Source: Orientallactaga sibirica
Taxonomy: Eukaryota > Chordata > Mammalia > Rodentia > Dipodidae
Reading direction: 5' to 3'
Assembly (NCBI GenBank): GCA_036365145.1
Contig: JAEOAD010001700.1
Span: 868,001-932,000, forward strand
DNA length: 64,000 nucleotides
In this document: positions 23,818 through 33,535 of the stretch, in pieces
Layout: every line of letters starts with the position of its first letter
How positions within the stretch are numbered: the first letter of the stretch is position 1
Notes under the pieces: generated by a model
The model's input: only the letters and a program-made list of their open reading frames with translations
What the model was told of the DNA's origin: nothing
The model's database searches: none
Position numbers and translations under genes: made by a program

Positions 23818-24089
23818 TTTTTTTTTTTTTTGGTTTTTCGAGGTAGGGTCTCACTCTGGCCCAGGCTACCTGGAACTAACTATGTAGTCTCAGGGTGGCC
23901 CCAGCTACCAAGCTACCATGCCCAGCTTAAAAATGGATTCTTTTACCAGACTTGGTGGTGCATGCCTTTAATCCCAGCACTTGAGAGGCAGAGATAGGAG
24001 GATCACTGTAAGTTTGAGGCCAGCCTGAGACTACCTGGTGAATCCCAGGTCAGCAGGGGCTAAAGTGAGACCCTACCTTGAAAAAAAAA
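23818..24089. repeat. Deleted antisense B1 and sense B1
   Basis: The antisense B1 23818-23926 has lost part of its body but keeps a clear target duplication (TTAAAAATGGATT). The sense B1 23946-24089 is the point at which the tandem duplication at 24024 begins. Confidence 0.8.
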
Positions 24090-24976
24090 TGCATGTGTCA
24101 GGCTGGAGAGATGGCTTAGTGGTTAAGGTGCTTGCTCGCAAAACCAAAGGACCCAGGTTTGATTTCCCAGTACCCATATAAAGTCTGATACACAGGTGGT
24201 ATATGTGTCTAGAGTTTTTTTGCAGTAGCTGGAAGCCCTGGTGTGCCCATTCTCTGTCTATCTCCCTTTTTCTCTCTCTCTCTCAAATAAATATATAAAA
24301 TATTTTTAATAAATTTTTTGTTTGTTTATCTGAGAGCAACAGACAGACAGAGAAAGTGGCAGATAGAGAGAGAATGGGCGCCAGGGCCTCCAACCACTGC
24401 AAACAAACTCCAGATGTGTGCACCACCTTGTGCATCTGGCTTATGTGGGTCCTGGGGAATTGAACCTCAAACAGGGGTCCTTAGGCTTCACAGGCAAGTG
24501 CTTAACCACTAAGCCATCTCTCCAGGCCCTAAAATATTTTTTGAAAATGCATATGTTAGGCTGGAGAAATGGCTTAGCAGTTAAGGCACTTGCCTGCAAA
24601 GCCTAAGGACCCAGGTTCAATTCTTCGGTACCCATACAAGCCAGATGCACAAGGTGGCACATGTGTCTGGAGTTCATTTGAAGGTCCTGGCATGCCCATT
24701 CTTTCTATCTGCCGCTTCCTTTTTCTCTCTCCCCTTCTCTCTCTCTCACAAGCAAATAAATAAATAAAATATTTTTAAAAATAAATAAAAATGCATGTGT
24801 CAACTGGGGAGATGCCTCAGTGGGTGAAATGCTTGCCATGCATGAGGCCACCTCAGCCCAACCCCAGCATTAACCTAGCATACCTTGCAGGCTAGAGTGT
24901 CCCTCAAGTCCCATGCTGGGGCCCATTCTGAGCCATTGGAGCCATGTGTCAACTATATTGAGCTATAATTGACAGG

Positions 24977-25325
24977 TGTAGCAGACAGCTTCAGGTTCAC
25001 TGAGATGAACTTCCAGACCAGGCAGTTATGGAGGAAGGGATTTATTGAAGTTTACAGATCCAGGGGAAGTTCCGTAATGGCAGAAGAAGCTGGCCTGCTT
25101 TCAGAGGACCAAACACAGAGAGAAAAACCACAAGCCAAAAGCCACACAGTACAGCACACTTCAGGAACTAGGCACACTTTGCATATCTTTAGATTGAAAT
25201 CTCAAACCCACCACCACACCTTAAGATCTGCCCAGTGACACTGCCTACAGCCAGGTGGATGGAGATGCAAACTACAAACTAATAAAACACTGAATATATT
25301 GGGGTCATATATTCAAACTACCACA
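24977..25325 (+). mobile_element. Solo LTR (ERVL-type), 5-bp target duplication
   Basis: This 349-bp element begins TGTAGCAGACAG and ends CTACCACA (TG...CA). ACAGG lies directly on both sides (24972-24976 and 25326-25330). A polyadenylation-type word AATAAAACACTG is near the 3' end. No internal retroviral region is present. The 5-bp duplication fits ERVL/MaLR-type integration. Related copies are at 26591, 30474 and 60643. Confidence 0.85.
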
Positions 25326-25330
25326 ACAGG

Positions 25331-25610
25331 TACATTTTTCTATATATTTAAAGGTGTGTAATACAATGTTTTAATATATGTATAAATTGTAAACTACTTG
25401 CCACAAACAAGCTAAGTAGCAGGCCCATCATGTCTCATGGATGTGATAAGACTTGAGATCTATTCATCTAGCAAATCAAATTGTATAACACATTATTATA
25501 AACTATAGTCTCCATGTTGTGCATTTGCTCTGCACAGAACTGACTCATCTGAGAAGAAATGAGTTTGGGCCCTTTGAACAACAGTAGGCATTACTGCAAG
25601 CAAGAATGCT
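25331..25610 (+). mobile_element. Old L1M 3'UTR fragment
   Basis: The words 'gtgtgtaatacaatgttttaatatatgtata' and 'taacacattattataaactatagtctccatgttgtgcat' follow the old L1M 3' end. The flank upstream of the LTR ('tatattgagctataattgacagg') belongs to the same element, so the LTR landed in it. Confidence 0.65.
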
Positions 25611-25641
25611 AGGTAGGCCAGATACCAAGAGAGAATAGGCA

Positions 25642-27257
25642 CCTGAGACTACCTGGTGAATCCCAGGTCAGCAGGGGCTAAAGTGAGACCCTACCTTGAA
25701 AAAAAAATGCATGTGTCAGGCTGGAGAGATGGCTTAGTGGTTAAGGTGCTTGCTCGCAAAACCAAAGGACCCAGGTTTGATTTCCCAGTACCCATATAAA
25801 GTCTGATACACAGGTGGTATATGTGTCTAGAGTTTTTTTGCAGTAGCTGGAAGCCCTGGTGTGCCCATTCTCTGTCTATCTCCCTTTTTCTCTCTCTCTC
25901 TCAAATAAATATATAAAATATTTTTAATAAATTTTTTGTTTGTTTATCTGAGAGCAACAGACAGACAGAGAAAGTGGCAGATAGAGAGAGAATAGGCGCC
26001 AGGGCCTCCAACCACTGCAAACAAACTCCAGATGTGTGCACCACCTTGTGCATCTGGCTTATGTGGTCCTGGGAATTGAACCTCAAACAGGGTCCTTAGG
26101 CTCACAGGCAAGTGCTTAACCACTAAGCCATCTCTCCAGGCCCTAAAATATTTTTTGAAAATGCATATGTTAGGCTGGAGAAATGGCTTAGCAGTTAAGG
26201 CACTTGCCTGCAAAGCCTAAGGACCCAGGTTCAATTCTTCGGTACCCATACAAGCCAGATGCACAAGGTGGCACATGTGTCTGGAGTTCATTTGAAGGTC
26301 CTGGCATGCCCATTCTTTCTATCTGCCGCTTCCTTTTTCTCTCTCCCCTTCTCTCTCTCTCACAAGCAAATAAATAAATAAAATATTTTTTAAAATAAAT
26401 AAAAATGCATGTGTCAACTGGGGAGATGCCTCAGTGGGTGAAATGCTTGCCATGCATGAGGCCACCTCAGCCCAACCCCAGCATTAACCTACCATACCTT
26501 GCAGGCTAGAGTGTCCCTCAAGTCCCATGCTGGGGCCCATTCTGAGCCATTGGAGCCATGTGTCAACTATATTGAGCTATAACTGACAGGTGTAGCAGAC
26601 AGCTTCAGGTTCACTGAGATGAACTTCCAGACCAGGCAGTTATGGAGGAAGGGATTTATATTGAAGCTTACAGATCCAGGGGAAGTTCCGTAATGACAGA
26701 AGAAGCTGGCCTGCTTTCACAGGACCAAACACAGAGAGAAAAACCACAAGCCAAAAGCCACACAGTACAGCACACTTCAGGAACTAGGCACACTTTGCAT
26801 ATCTTTAGATTGAAATCTCAAACCCACCACCACACCTTAAGATCTGCCCAGTGACACTGCCTACAGCCAGGTGGATGGAGATGCAAACTACAAACTAATA
26901 AAACACTGAATATATTGGGGTCATATATTCAAACTACCACAACAGGTACATTTTTCTATATATTTAAAGGTGTGTAATACAATGTTTTAATATATGTATA
27001 AATTGTAAACTACTTGCCACAAACAAGCTAAGTAGCAGGCCCATCATGTCTCATGGATGTGATAAGACTTGAGATCTATTCATCTAGCAAATCAAATTGT
27101 ATAACACATTATTATAAACTATAGTCTCCATGTTGTGCATTTGCTCTGCACAGAACTGACTCATCTGAGAAGAAATGAGTTTGGGCCCTTTGAACAACAG
27201 TAGGCATTACTGCAAGCAAGAATGCTAGGTAGGCCAGATACCAAGAGAGAATAGGCA
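25642..27257 (+). repeat. 1.6-kb tandem duplication, copy B
   Basis: Repeats copy A with an offset of about 1616-1618 bp, including the LTR (26591-26941, again flanked by ACAGG) and all SINEs. The junction at 25641/25642 joins GAATAGGCA directly to CCTGAGACT. After 27257 the interrupted tRNA-SINE continues with its proper sequence, so copy B keeps the ancestral right edge. Confidence 0.97.
26591..26941 (+). mobile_element. Solo LTR, duplicated copy
   Basis: Same element as 24977-25325, carried by the tandem duplication rather than by a second integration. The identical ACAGG flanks show this. Confidence 0.85.
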
Positions 27258-27550
27258 TGCCAGTGCCTCCAGCCACAGCAAATGAACTCAGATTCATGCA
27301 TCACTTTGTGCGTCTGGCTTTATGTGGGTACTGAGGAATGGAACCTGGGTCGTCAGGCTTTGCAGGCAAGCTCCTTAACCACTAAACCATCTCTCTAGTC
27401 CCTAAATAAACTTTTTTGTTTTTTTGAGGTAGGGTCTCACTCTGGCCCAGGCTGACCTGGAATTCAGTATGTAGTCTCAGAGTGGCCTTGAACTCATGGT
27501 GATCCTCCTACTTCTGCTGGGATTAAAGGAGTCGGTCACCATGACTGGCT
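27244..27550 (-). repeat. tRNA-derived SINE and B1 (antisense)
   Basis: tRNA-SINE 27244-27401 (its T-rich end is missing) and B1 27412-27550 (internal deletion before the 'gggattaaaggag' segment). Confidence 0.8.
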
Positions 27551-27598
27551 ACCAGATAGACTTTTAATTTATGGTATTTTCAACCTCTAATGCATTAA

Positions 27599-28099
27599 TG
27601 TAAGGGTCCAAAAATAGCTGAAGAAAGACCCCAGAGTCAAATAGTATGTAAAACCAAAGAGCATTTATTCTGCAGAATCAGCCAGCATGCAGGGGTCAAC
27701 CATTCATACAAAATGGTGACCCCAGGAGGAGCTCGCAGCTAAAGGAATTTTGGCAGGCTTTAAATCTTTTAATATGATTGGCTAATTGTGTTTTTTTGAT
27801 TGGTCTTAGGGTTTTGGTGGCTAGGTCTAGGGGAATTCTAAGCGGGTGAGGTAATCTCTTAACGTGATTGGCTAAGCAAGCGGCAGTTACATTTGTATAC
27901 CTTTGATTGGTTGGGGTGAAAGGGACAAGTCTGGTGACTTTACAGGAACTAACTCAGCCTTTTTCTGATCAGAGTAGCCATTGATTAATGTCTCTCTGAC
28001 AGACAGAAATCTTGTCTGTCCCTCCAGGAAATTGAAACTTCGGCCTAGCTAGGGTGATGCCTTATTGAAGCCTGCCATGGTGTCAGCTTGGTCCCTTCA
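27599..28099 (-). mobile_element. Solo LTR (ERV1/gammaretroviral type), 4-bp target duplication
   Basis: On the minus strand the element begins TGAAGGGACC and ends GGACCCTTACA, an imperfect terminal inverted repeat with TG...CA ends. TTAA flanks it on both sides (27595-27598 and 28100-28103). Inside are repeated CCAAT-type boxes (AGCCAATCA, GACCAATCA, AACCAATCA) and AATAAA near the 3' end. This is the usual U3/R plan of a gammaretroviral LTR. No internal viral genes are present. Confidence 0.85.
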
Positions 28100-28254
28100 T
28101 TAATTGGACCATAACCGCACCCACCCTAAGTGGAGGAGTGTTGATCTGCTCTGGAAGCATTACACTGGAAATGCATCATCTTTGATTTGGGATATCATCT
28201 TCTTGTCTGTTTTCTCTCTTTCTTTTATTATAATTTATTTGTTATCTTACTTTA

Positions 28255-28431
28255 AAATTTTTTAAATTTATTTACTTATTTGAAAGAGAGACAGGTAAAG
28301 AGAATGGGCATGCCAGTGTCTCCAGCCACTGCAAACAAACTCCAGATGCATTTGCCACTTTGTTCACCTGGTTTTATGTGGGTACTGGGGATTTGAACCT
28401 GGGTCCTTAGGCTTTGCCATCTCTTCAGCCT
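28255..28431 (-). repeat. tRNA-derived SINE (antisense, internal deletion)
   Basis: The segment between 'ttaggctttg' and 'ccatctcttcagcc' is deleted, removing the 'caggcaa...aactgctaag' part. Confidence 0.8.
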
Positions 28432-28975
28432 TAGGAAATGAATTCTTGAGTTACTTCAGGTTTAACTAAGCTCTACTACACTGCTAACCTTTTTGCTTGA
28501 AAACTTAACTATATAATTAGACAAAGAAAGAAAAAGCTCGCCCACTTAACACAATTGAGTTTTTGTATATTTGTATATCAAACCAGCACCATTAATTTTA
28601 GGAACATGTCATAACCCCAGAAAGAAACCTCACCCTCTTTCCTATGAATCAGTACAGTCCCCTCCCCTCACCCCACCCACAATCCACTTCCTGTCTGTGG
28701 ATTCACATGTTCTGGACATTTCCTGTCTTGCATTCTCATTGTGTGGCTATTGTGTATGTTCTCTCTGCACTCAGTGTCCTCGAGGGTACCCCACTACACG
28801 GAGTGTGTCAGAGCCTCGCTGCTGCTCATGGTTGAGTAACGTTCCAGAGGAAATGGCCAGCGTGGTGTGTGCCCTCCCAACACCCGAACGCATGAGCCTG
28901 TCCCACTTCTCTGTTATGATGTAGGAGGCCCTGAATTTCATCCCCACCACCATAGAATGCTTTAAAAATACAAGT
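28432..28975. other. Old L1M-like sequence, no gene
   Basis: 'cactcagtgtcctcgagggtacc...ggttgagtaacgttcc' resembles a very old L1M segment. The 117-residue frame across it has no recognisable domain. Confidence 0.45.
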
Positions 28976-28977
28976 GG

Positions 28978-29630
28978 ATGGAGAGATGGCTTAGCAGTTA
29001 AACGCTTGCCTATGAAGCCTAAGGACCCCGGTTCGAGGCTTGATTCTCCAGGACCCACGTAAGCCAGATGCACAAGGGGGGTGCATGCATCTGGAGTTCG
29101 TTTGCAGTGGCTGGAGGCCCTGGCACACCCATTCTCTCTCTCTCTCTCTCTCTACCTGCCTATTTCTGTATCTCTCTCTCTCTCTCTCAAATAAATAAAT
29201 AAATAATAAAATAATAAAAAAATACAAGTGGATGGAGAGATGGCTCAGTGGTTAAGGCGCTTGCCTGCAAAGCCTAAGGACCCAGCTTCAATTCCCAGTA
29301 CCTATGTAAAGCCAGATGCACAAAGTGGCACATGCATCTGGAGTTCCTTTGAAGTGACTAGATGTCCTGGTCCACCCATTCTATGTGTCTCTCTCCTTGA
29401 AAATAAATAAAAATATCTTTTTTATTTTATTTATTTGAGAGAGGGAAAGAGACAGAAAGAGAGAGAGAGAGGGAGAGAGAATAGCCATGCCAGGGCCTCC
29501 AGCCACTGCAAATGAACTCCAGATGCATGCGCCCCCTTGTGCATCTGGCTTTAGTGGGTCCTGGAGAGTTGAACAGGGATCATTTGGCTTTGCAGGCAAA
29601 CGCCTTAACTGCTAAGCCATCTCTCTAGAG
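28978..29630. repeat. Three tRNA-derived SINEs
   Basis: Plus-strand copies 28978-29219 and 29234-29417 share the target word AAATACAAGTGGATGG. The first carries the 'ccccggttcgaggcttgattc' insertion typical of one subfamily (also at 55986). An antisense copy follows at 29417-29630. Confidence 0.85.
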
Positions 29631-29654
29631 CCAAATAAAAATATTTTACTAAAG

Positions 29655-29811
29655 ATGTGTGCCACCACACCTGGCATGCGATTTTTTTTTTTTTTAGGTT
29701 TTTCAAGTTAGGAATTCACTATGTAGTCTCAGGGTGGCCTCAAACTCAGCAGTCCTCCTACCTCTGCCTCCCGAGTGCTGGGATTAAAGGTGTGCGCCTC
29801 CATGCCCGGCT
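29655..29811 (-). repeat. Partial antisense B1s
   Basis: A 27-bp remnant (29655-29681) is followed by a B1 lacking the left third (29684-29811, 'aagttaggaattcactatg'). Confidence 0.75.
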
Positions 29812-31010
29812 TTGTTTTTGAAATTCTTTGTCTGGTTTTTGACAGTTTGACTATGACACATCTCATCATAGACCTCTTGAGCTGATCTTACTTAGGGGAG
29901 AGGCCCAAAAGTGCATTGAAACGAGGACTAGCTTTCAAATTTATCCTACTTGGAATGTGCTGAACTTCTTGGATGCGTGGATCAATATTTTTCATCAAAT
30001 TTTGAAATTTTAAAACTTTGGTCTTAGCCAGGCATGGTGGTGCACACCTTTAATCCCAGCACTTGGGAGGCAGAGGTAGGAGGATTGCTGTGAGTTCAAG
30101 GCCACCCTGAGACTACATAGTGAATTCCAGGTCAGCCTGACCTAGAGTGAGACCCTACCTCAAAAAAAAAAAAAAAAAAAGGAAGAAAGAAAAGAAAAGA
30201 AAAGAAAAGAAAGAAACTGCCAGGCGTGGTGGAGCACGCCTTTAATCCCAGCATTCAGGAGGCAAATGTAGGACGAGCACCATGAGTTCGAGGCCTCCCT
30301 GAAATTAGATAGTGAATTCCAGGTCAGCCTGGGCTAGAGTGAGACCCTACCTTGAAAAACTGAAAAATGAAACAAACAAACAACAAAAAAAAAAAACTTT
30401 GGTCTTTATTGCTATGTTTTTCTTCCTCTTCTGGTATTCCCATTACATGTATGTTGGTCAACTTAATGGTGTATGTAGCAGACAGCTTCAGGGTTGCTGA
30501 GATGAACTTCCAGACCAGGCACAGTTATGGAGGAAGGGATATTATTTATTGAAGCTTACAGATCCAGGGGAAGTTCTATAATGGCAGAAGCTGGCCTGCC
30601 TTCACAGGATCAGGCAGAGAGAGAAAAGCCACCCAGCCACACAGCACACAGAGCAAAGCAACAGCCAAGAGTCACACAGCACACTTCAGGAACTCCTGCT
30701 AGGCACACTTTGCATATCTTTACAATGGAATCTCAAACCATCACCACCCTTAAGATCCCCCAGTGACATTGCCTCCAGCAAGGTGGCTGCAGATGCAAAC
30801 TATAAACCAATAAAACACTGAATATATTGGGGGCCATATATTCAAACTACCACAGTGTCCCACAGGTCCCTGAGACTTTTTTTTTTTTTTTGCATTTTTC
30901 CCCCTCAAACTAGATAGTCTCTATTACCTTCAAGTTCATTGAGCCTTTCTTCTGTTAGCCTAGATCTGCTGTTGAACCCATCTAGTGAATTTTTTCCTTT
31001 TTTTAATTTT
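29812..31010 (-). mobile_element. Old L1M fragment interrupted by B1s and an LTR
   Basis: Segments 29812-30026, 30389-30473 and 30855-31010 read together as antisense old L1 ('gttcattgagcctttcttctgttagcc', 'ctgttgaacccatctagtgaatttt'). B1 copies are inserted at 30027-30200 and 30221-30388, the pair being bounded by AACTTTGGTCTT. Confidence 0.6.
30474..30854 (+). mobile_element. Solo LTR (ERVL-type), same family as 24977
   Basis: TGTAGCAGACAG to CTACCACA. Flanks are GTGTA on the left and GTGTC on the right, a decayed 5-bp duplication. It is slightly longer than the 24977 copy because of extra 'cacagcacacagagc' sequence. Confidence 0.82.
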
Positions 31011-31028
31011 TATTTTTTTTAATTTTAA

Positions 31029-31386
31029 CTTTTTTTTTTTTTTTTTTTTTTTGGTGTTTCAAGGTAGGGTCTCACTCTAGCTCAGGCTGACCTGGAATTC
31101 ACTCTGTATTCTCAGATTGACCTCAAACTCACGGCAATCCTCCTACTCCTGCCTCCTGAATGCTGGGATTAAAGGCGTGCGCCACCATGCCCGACTTAAT
31201 TTTTATTTTATTTCATTTATTTATTAGAGAGAGAGAATGGGTATGTCAGGGTCTCTAGCCACTGCAAACAAACTCCAGATGCATGTGCCACCTTGTGCAT
31301 CTGGCTTAAGTGGGACCTGGAGAATTGAACCTGGATCCTTGGACTTCACAGCAAGTGCCTTAACCACTAAGCCATCTCTCCAGTCC
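31029..31386 (-). repeat. B1 and tRNA-derived SINE (antisense)
   Basis: B1 31029-31196 with a T run of about 23, and tRNA-SINE 31197-31386. Confidence 0.85.
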
Positions 31387-31421
31387 TCTTTTTTTTTTTT
31401 TTTTTAAACACTTAAAGAGAG

Positions 31422-31457
31422 GACTGGAGAGATGGCTTAGTGGTTAAGATGCTTCCT

Positions 31458-31492
<35 letters not shown>

Positions 31493-31670
31493 TGCTTCCT
31501 GCAAAGCCAAAGAACCTAGGTTCGATTCCCCAGGACCCACATAAGCCAGATGCACAAGGGTACATGCATCTGGAGTTCATTTGCAGTGGCTAGAGGCCCT
31601 GGCACACCCATTCTCTCTTTGACTGCTTCTCTTCTACCTCTGTCTCTGCTTGCAAGTAAATAAATAATTT
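31422..31670 (+). repeat. tRNA-derived SINE split by a poly(A)-only insertion
   Basis: The SINE reads normally to 'ttaagatgcttcctgcaaa'. It is then interrupted by about 30 adenines (31461-31490), after which GATGCTTCCTGCAAA is repeated (31491 on) and the SINE resumes. Confidence 0.93.
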
Positions 31671-31679
31671 TTTTTTAAA

Positions 31680-32270
31680 AAGAGTGAAAGAGTGTGAGAG
31701 AGAATGGGTGTGCCAGGGCCTCCAGGCACTATAATCAAATGCCAGATATGTGTACCCCCTTGTGCACATGTGCAACCTTGTGCACTTGCATTACTTTGTG
31801 CGTCTGGCTTACATGGGACCTGGAGAGTCAAACATGAGTCCTTAGGGGTCGGGCGTGGTGGCACACGCCTTCAATCCCAGCACTTGGGAGGCAGAGGTAG
31901 GAGGATCGCCGAGAGTTCGAGGCCACCCTGAGACTACATAGTGAATTCCAGGTCAGCCTGAGCCAAAGTGAGACCCTACCTCGCAAAACCAAAAAAAAAA
32001 AACAAACAACAACAAAAAAAAAAAAAACATGAGTCCTTAGGCTTTGCAGGCAAGTGTCTTAACCACTAAGCCATCTCTCCAGCCTAATTTTAAATATTTT
32101 AATTGAGAGAGAGAGAGAGGCAGATAGAGAGAGAGAAAAGGCTTGCCAGGGCCTCTAGGCACTGCAAATGAAGTCCAGATGCATGTGCTACCTTGTGTAT
32201 CTGGCTTACGTGGGTACTGGGGAATTAAACCTGGGTCCTCAGGCCTTAATGACTAAGCCATCTCTCCAGC
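31680..32270 (-). repeat. tRNA-derived SINE with nested B1, then another tRNA-SINE
   Basis: A long-form antisense tRNA-SINE (31680-32085) is split by a plus-strand B1 at 31847-32024. The 17-bp duplication AAACATGAGTCCTTAGG lies at 31830-31846 and 32025-32041. A further antisense copy with an internal deletion follows at 32086-32270. Confidence 0.92.
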
Positions 32271-32651
32271 CCAAATTATTACAATCTTAAGCACAAAAGG
32301 TTTGAATCTCCTTCTGTGGCCTTTGGAGGTAGTCACAAACCAGGGAACAATAACTAAGCAGCTTCCCTGCCACTAACATCTGCTTTCAATCCGGGTCACA
32401 GAGTCCAGATTGGCACGGGCAAAGTCTGGTTGGGACTTGAGGGACAGGAGTGTACTCAGCTATGAGCCCAAGGGCCAGAGTGTTCAGAGCCCCACCCAGT
32501 CCTCTGTAAGTCCAGTATGGTCAGGGGAGGGCAGGTCAGCATGTTTCCAAATGCCTCAGCCTTCTGACCAGTTCAGAGTGCCACCCTCTCTCACTGATCA
32601 CAGCAAAAGGGATAAGAGTAGACCAAAAATATCCTACACGACAGACAGACT
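32271..32651. other. Single-copy DNA downstream of NEURL3, nothing recognised
   Basis: Repeat-free by eye, no splice-compatible coding frame. It may hold 3'-flanking sequence of NEURL3. Confidence 0.5.
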
Positions 32652-32866
32652 TACTTTTTATTTATTTAATTATTTATTTACTTACTTACTTAGTTGGGGG
32701 GGGCAGATAGAGAGAATGGGCATGCTAAGTCCTCTAGCCACTGCAAATGAACTCCAGACACATGTGCCACCTTGTACATCTGGCTTACGTGGGTACTGGG
32801 GAACTGAACCTGGGTCCTTAGGCTTTGTAGGCAAGCGCCTTAACCACTAAGTTATCTCTCCAGCCC
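32652..32866 (-). repeat. tRNA-derived SINE at the NEURL3 3' end
   Basis: It lies in the same orientation as NEURL3 transcription. Flanks AGACTTACTTTTTATT and AGACTTTATTTTA suggest that its target lay immediately next to the gene's poly(A) signal. Confidence 0.85.
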
Positions 32867-32871
32867 CAGAC

Positions 32872-32877
32872 TTTATT
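32872..32877 (-). terminator. Candidate NEURL3 polyadenylation signal
   Basis: AATAAA on the minus strand, about 465 bases past the stop codon at 33342. No other SINE-independent AATAAA is evident in between. Cleavage 15-25 bases further on would fall inside the SINE ending at 32866. Confidence 0.55.
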
Positions 32878-33341
32878 TTACTATCTCAGAAACTGGCAAG
32901 GAAAAACCACAGTAACAACTGTGTGTTCGTGTGTTGAATCCTCTTCAGATGTATGATCTCATGGGGTCTTCACAGCCACCCTGCAAGGTCACTGTGGAGG
33001 TGACTCAGCTTACACGTGGCACTGTACCCATTCTACCTTTCTACCTCCCTGCTGCTGGGCTTCCACTAGATACAAGCAGAACCCTTAACTGCTCAGCTGC
33101 AAAAAGAGGGCTCAAGCTGCCCCAGTTCTGAGAGCATTCCGGTGGAGGCAGAAAGAGAAGTTTCTCCTTGTGGCCCTCATCCAACTTCCTGCTGAGGAAA
33201 GAGTGGCCATGCTTCCCTCTGCTGTGACCAGGCATGATGGCCCAAGCCCAGGCAGAGGGCAGTGCTATGCCTTCGCCCTCTACAGGGGCCTGCCTCAGAA
33301 CGAGGCCCCCTCTGCCACCCACGCTAAGAAGCCCACTCCTC
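32878..33341 (-). other. NEURL3: Probable NEURL3 3'UTR
   Basis: Single-copy sequence between the stop codon and the candidate poly(A) signal. The part 32930-33110 has a MIR-like look but too weakly to assign. Plus-strand frames through here and the RING exon are shadows. Confidence 0.55.
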
Positions 33342-33535
33342 TCAGGAGCCTTCCCCAGTCCTCAGCGATGGTGCGGGAACCACATCCTTGATCTCCCAGC
33401 GACACACAGGGCATTTGGCTGTGTCCCTGAAGATGTGCCAGGCGCAGGAGCCGCAAAAGTGTGAGTGGCCACAGGGGACAAGGCAGGTGTTGGCTGTGTG
33501 GTGGAAGCAGATGACACACTCCTCTCTTGGTGTGG
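33342..33535 (-). CDS. NEURL3: NEURL3 coding exon 4 (RING finger and stop)
   Basis: Acceptor CCTTTTCCAG|. Encodes residues 193-256 with the motifs EECVICF, LVPCGH, FCGSCAW and CPVCRW, then TGA. All eight zinc ligands are present. The exon supplies the whole catalytic E2-binding module, so any failure to splice it in would give an NHR-only protein. Confidence 0.96.

Larger units (their letters stand above)
24024..25641 (+). repeat. 1.6-kb tandem duplication, copy A
   Basis: Copy A starts inside a B1 (CCTGAGACTACCTGG) and ends inside a tRNA-SINE (GAGAGAATAGGCA). Contents in order: B1 3' end, tRNA-SINE(+) 24101-24300, tRNA-SINE(-) 24311-24528, tRNA-SINE(+) 24558-24790, old L1M sequence, solo LTR 24977-25325, and old L1M 3'UTR 25331-25610. 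It is nearly identical to 25642-27257, differing by single-base changes and small indels. Confidence 0.97.

Noticed and set aside
33170..33464. Plus-strand frames across the NEURL3 RING exon and 3'UTR
   Set aside because: Antisense to a conserved RING exon with all zinc ligands intact on the other strand; no splice logic of their own.
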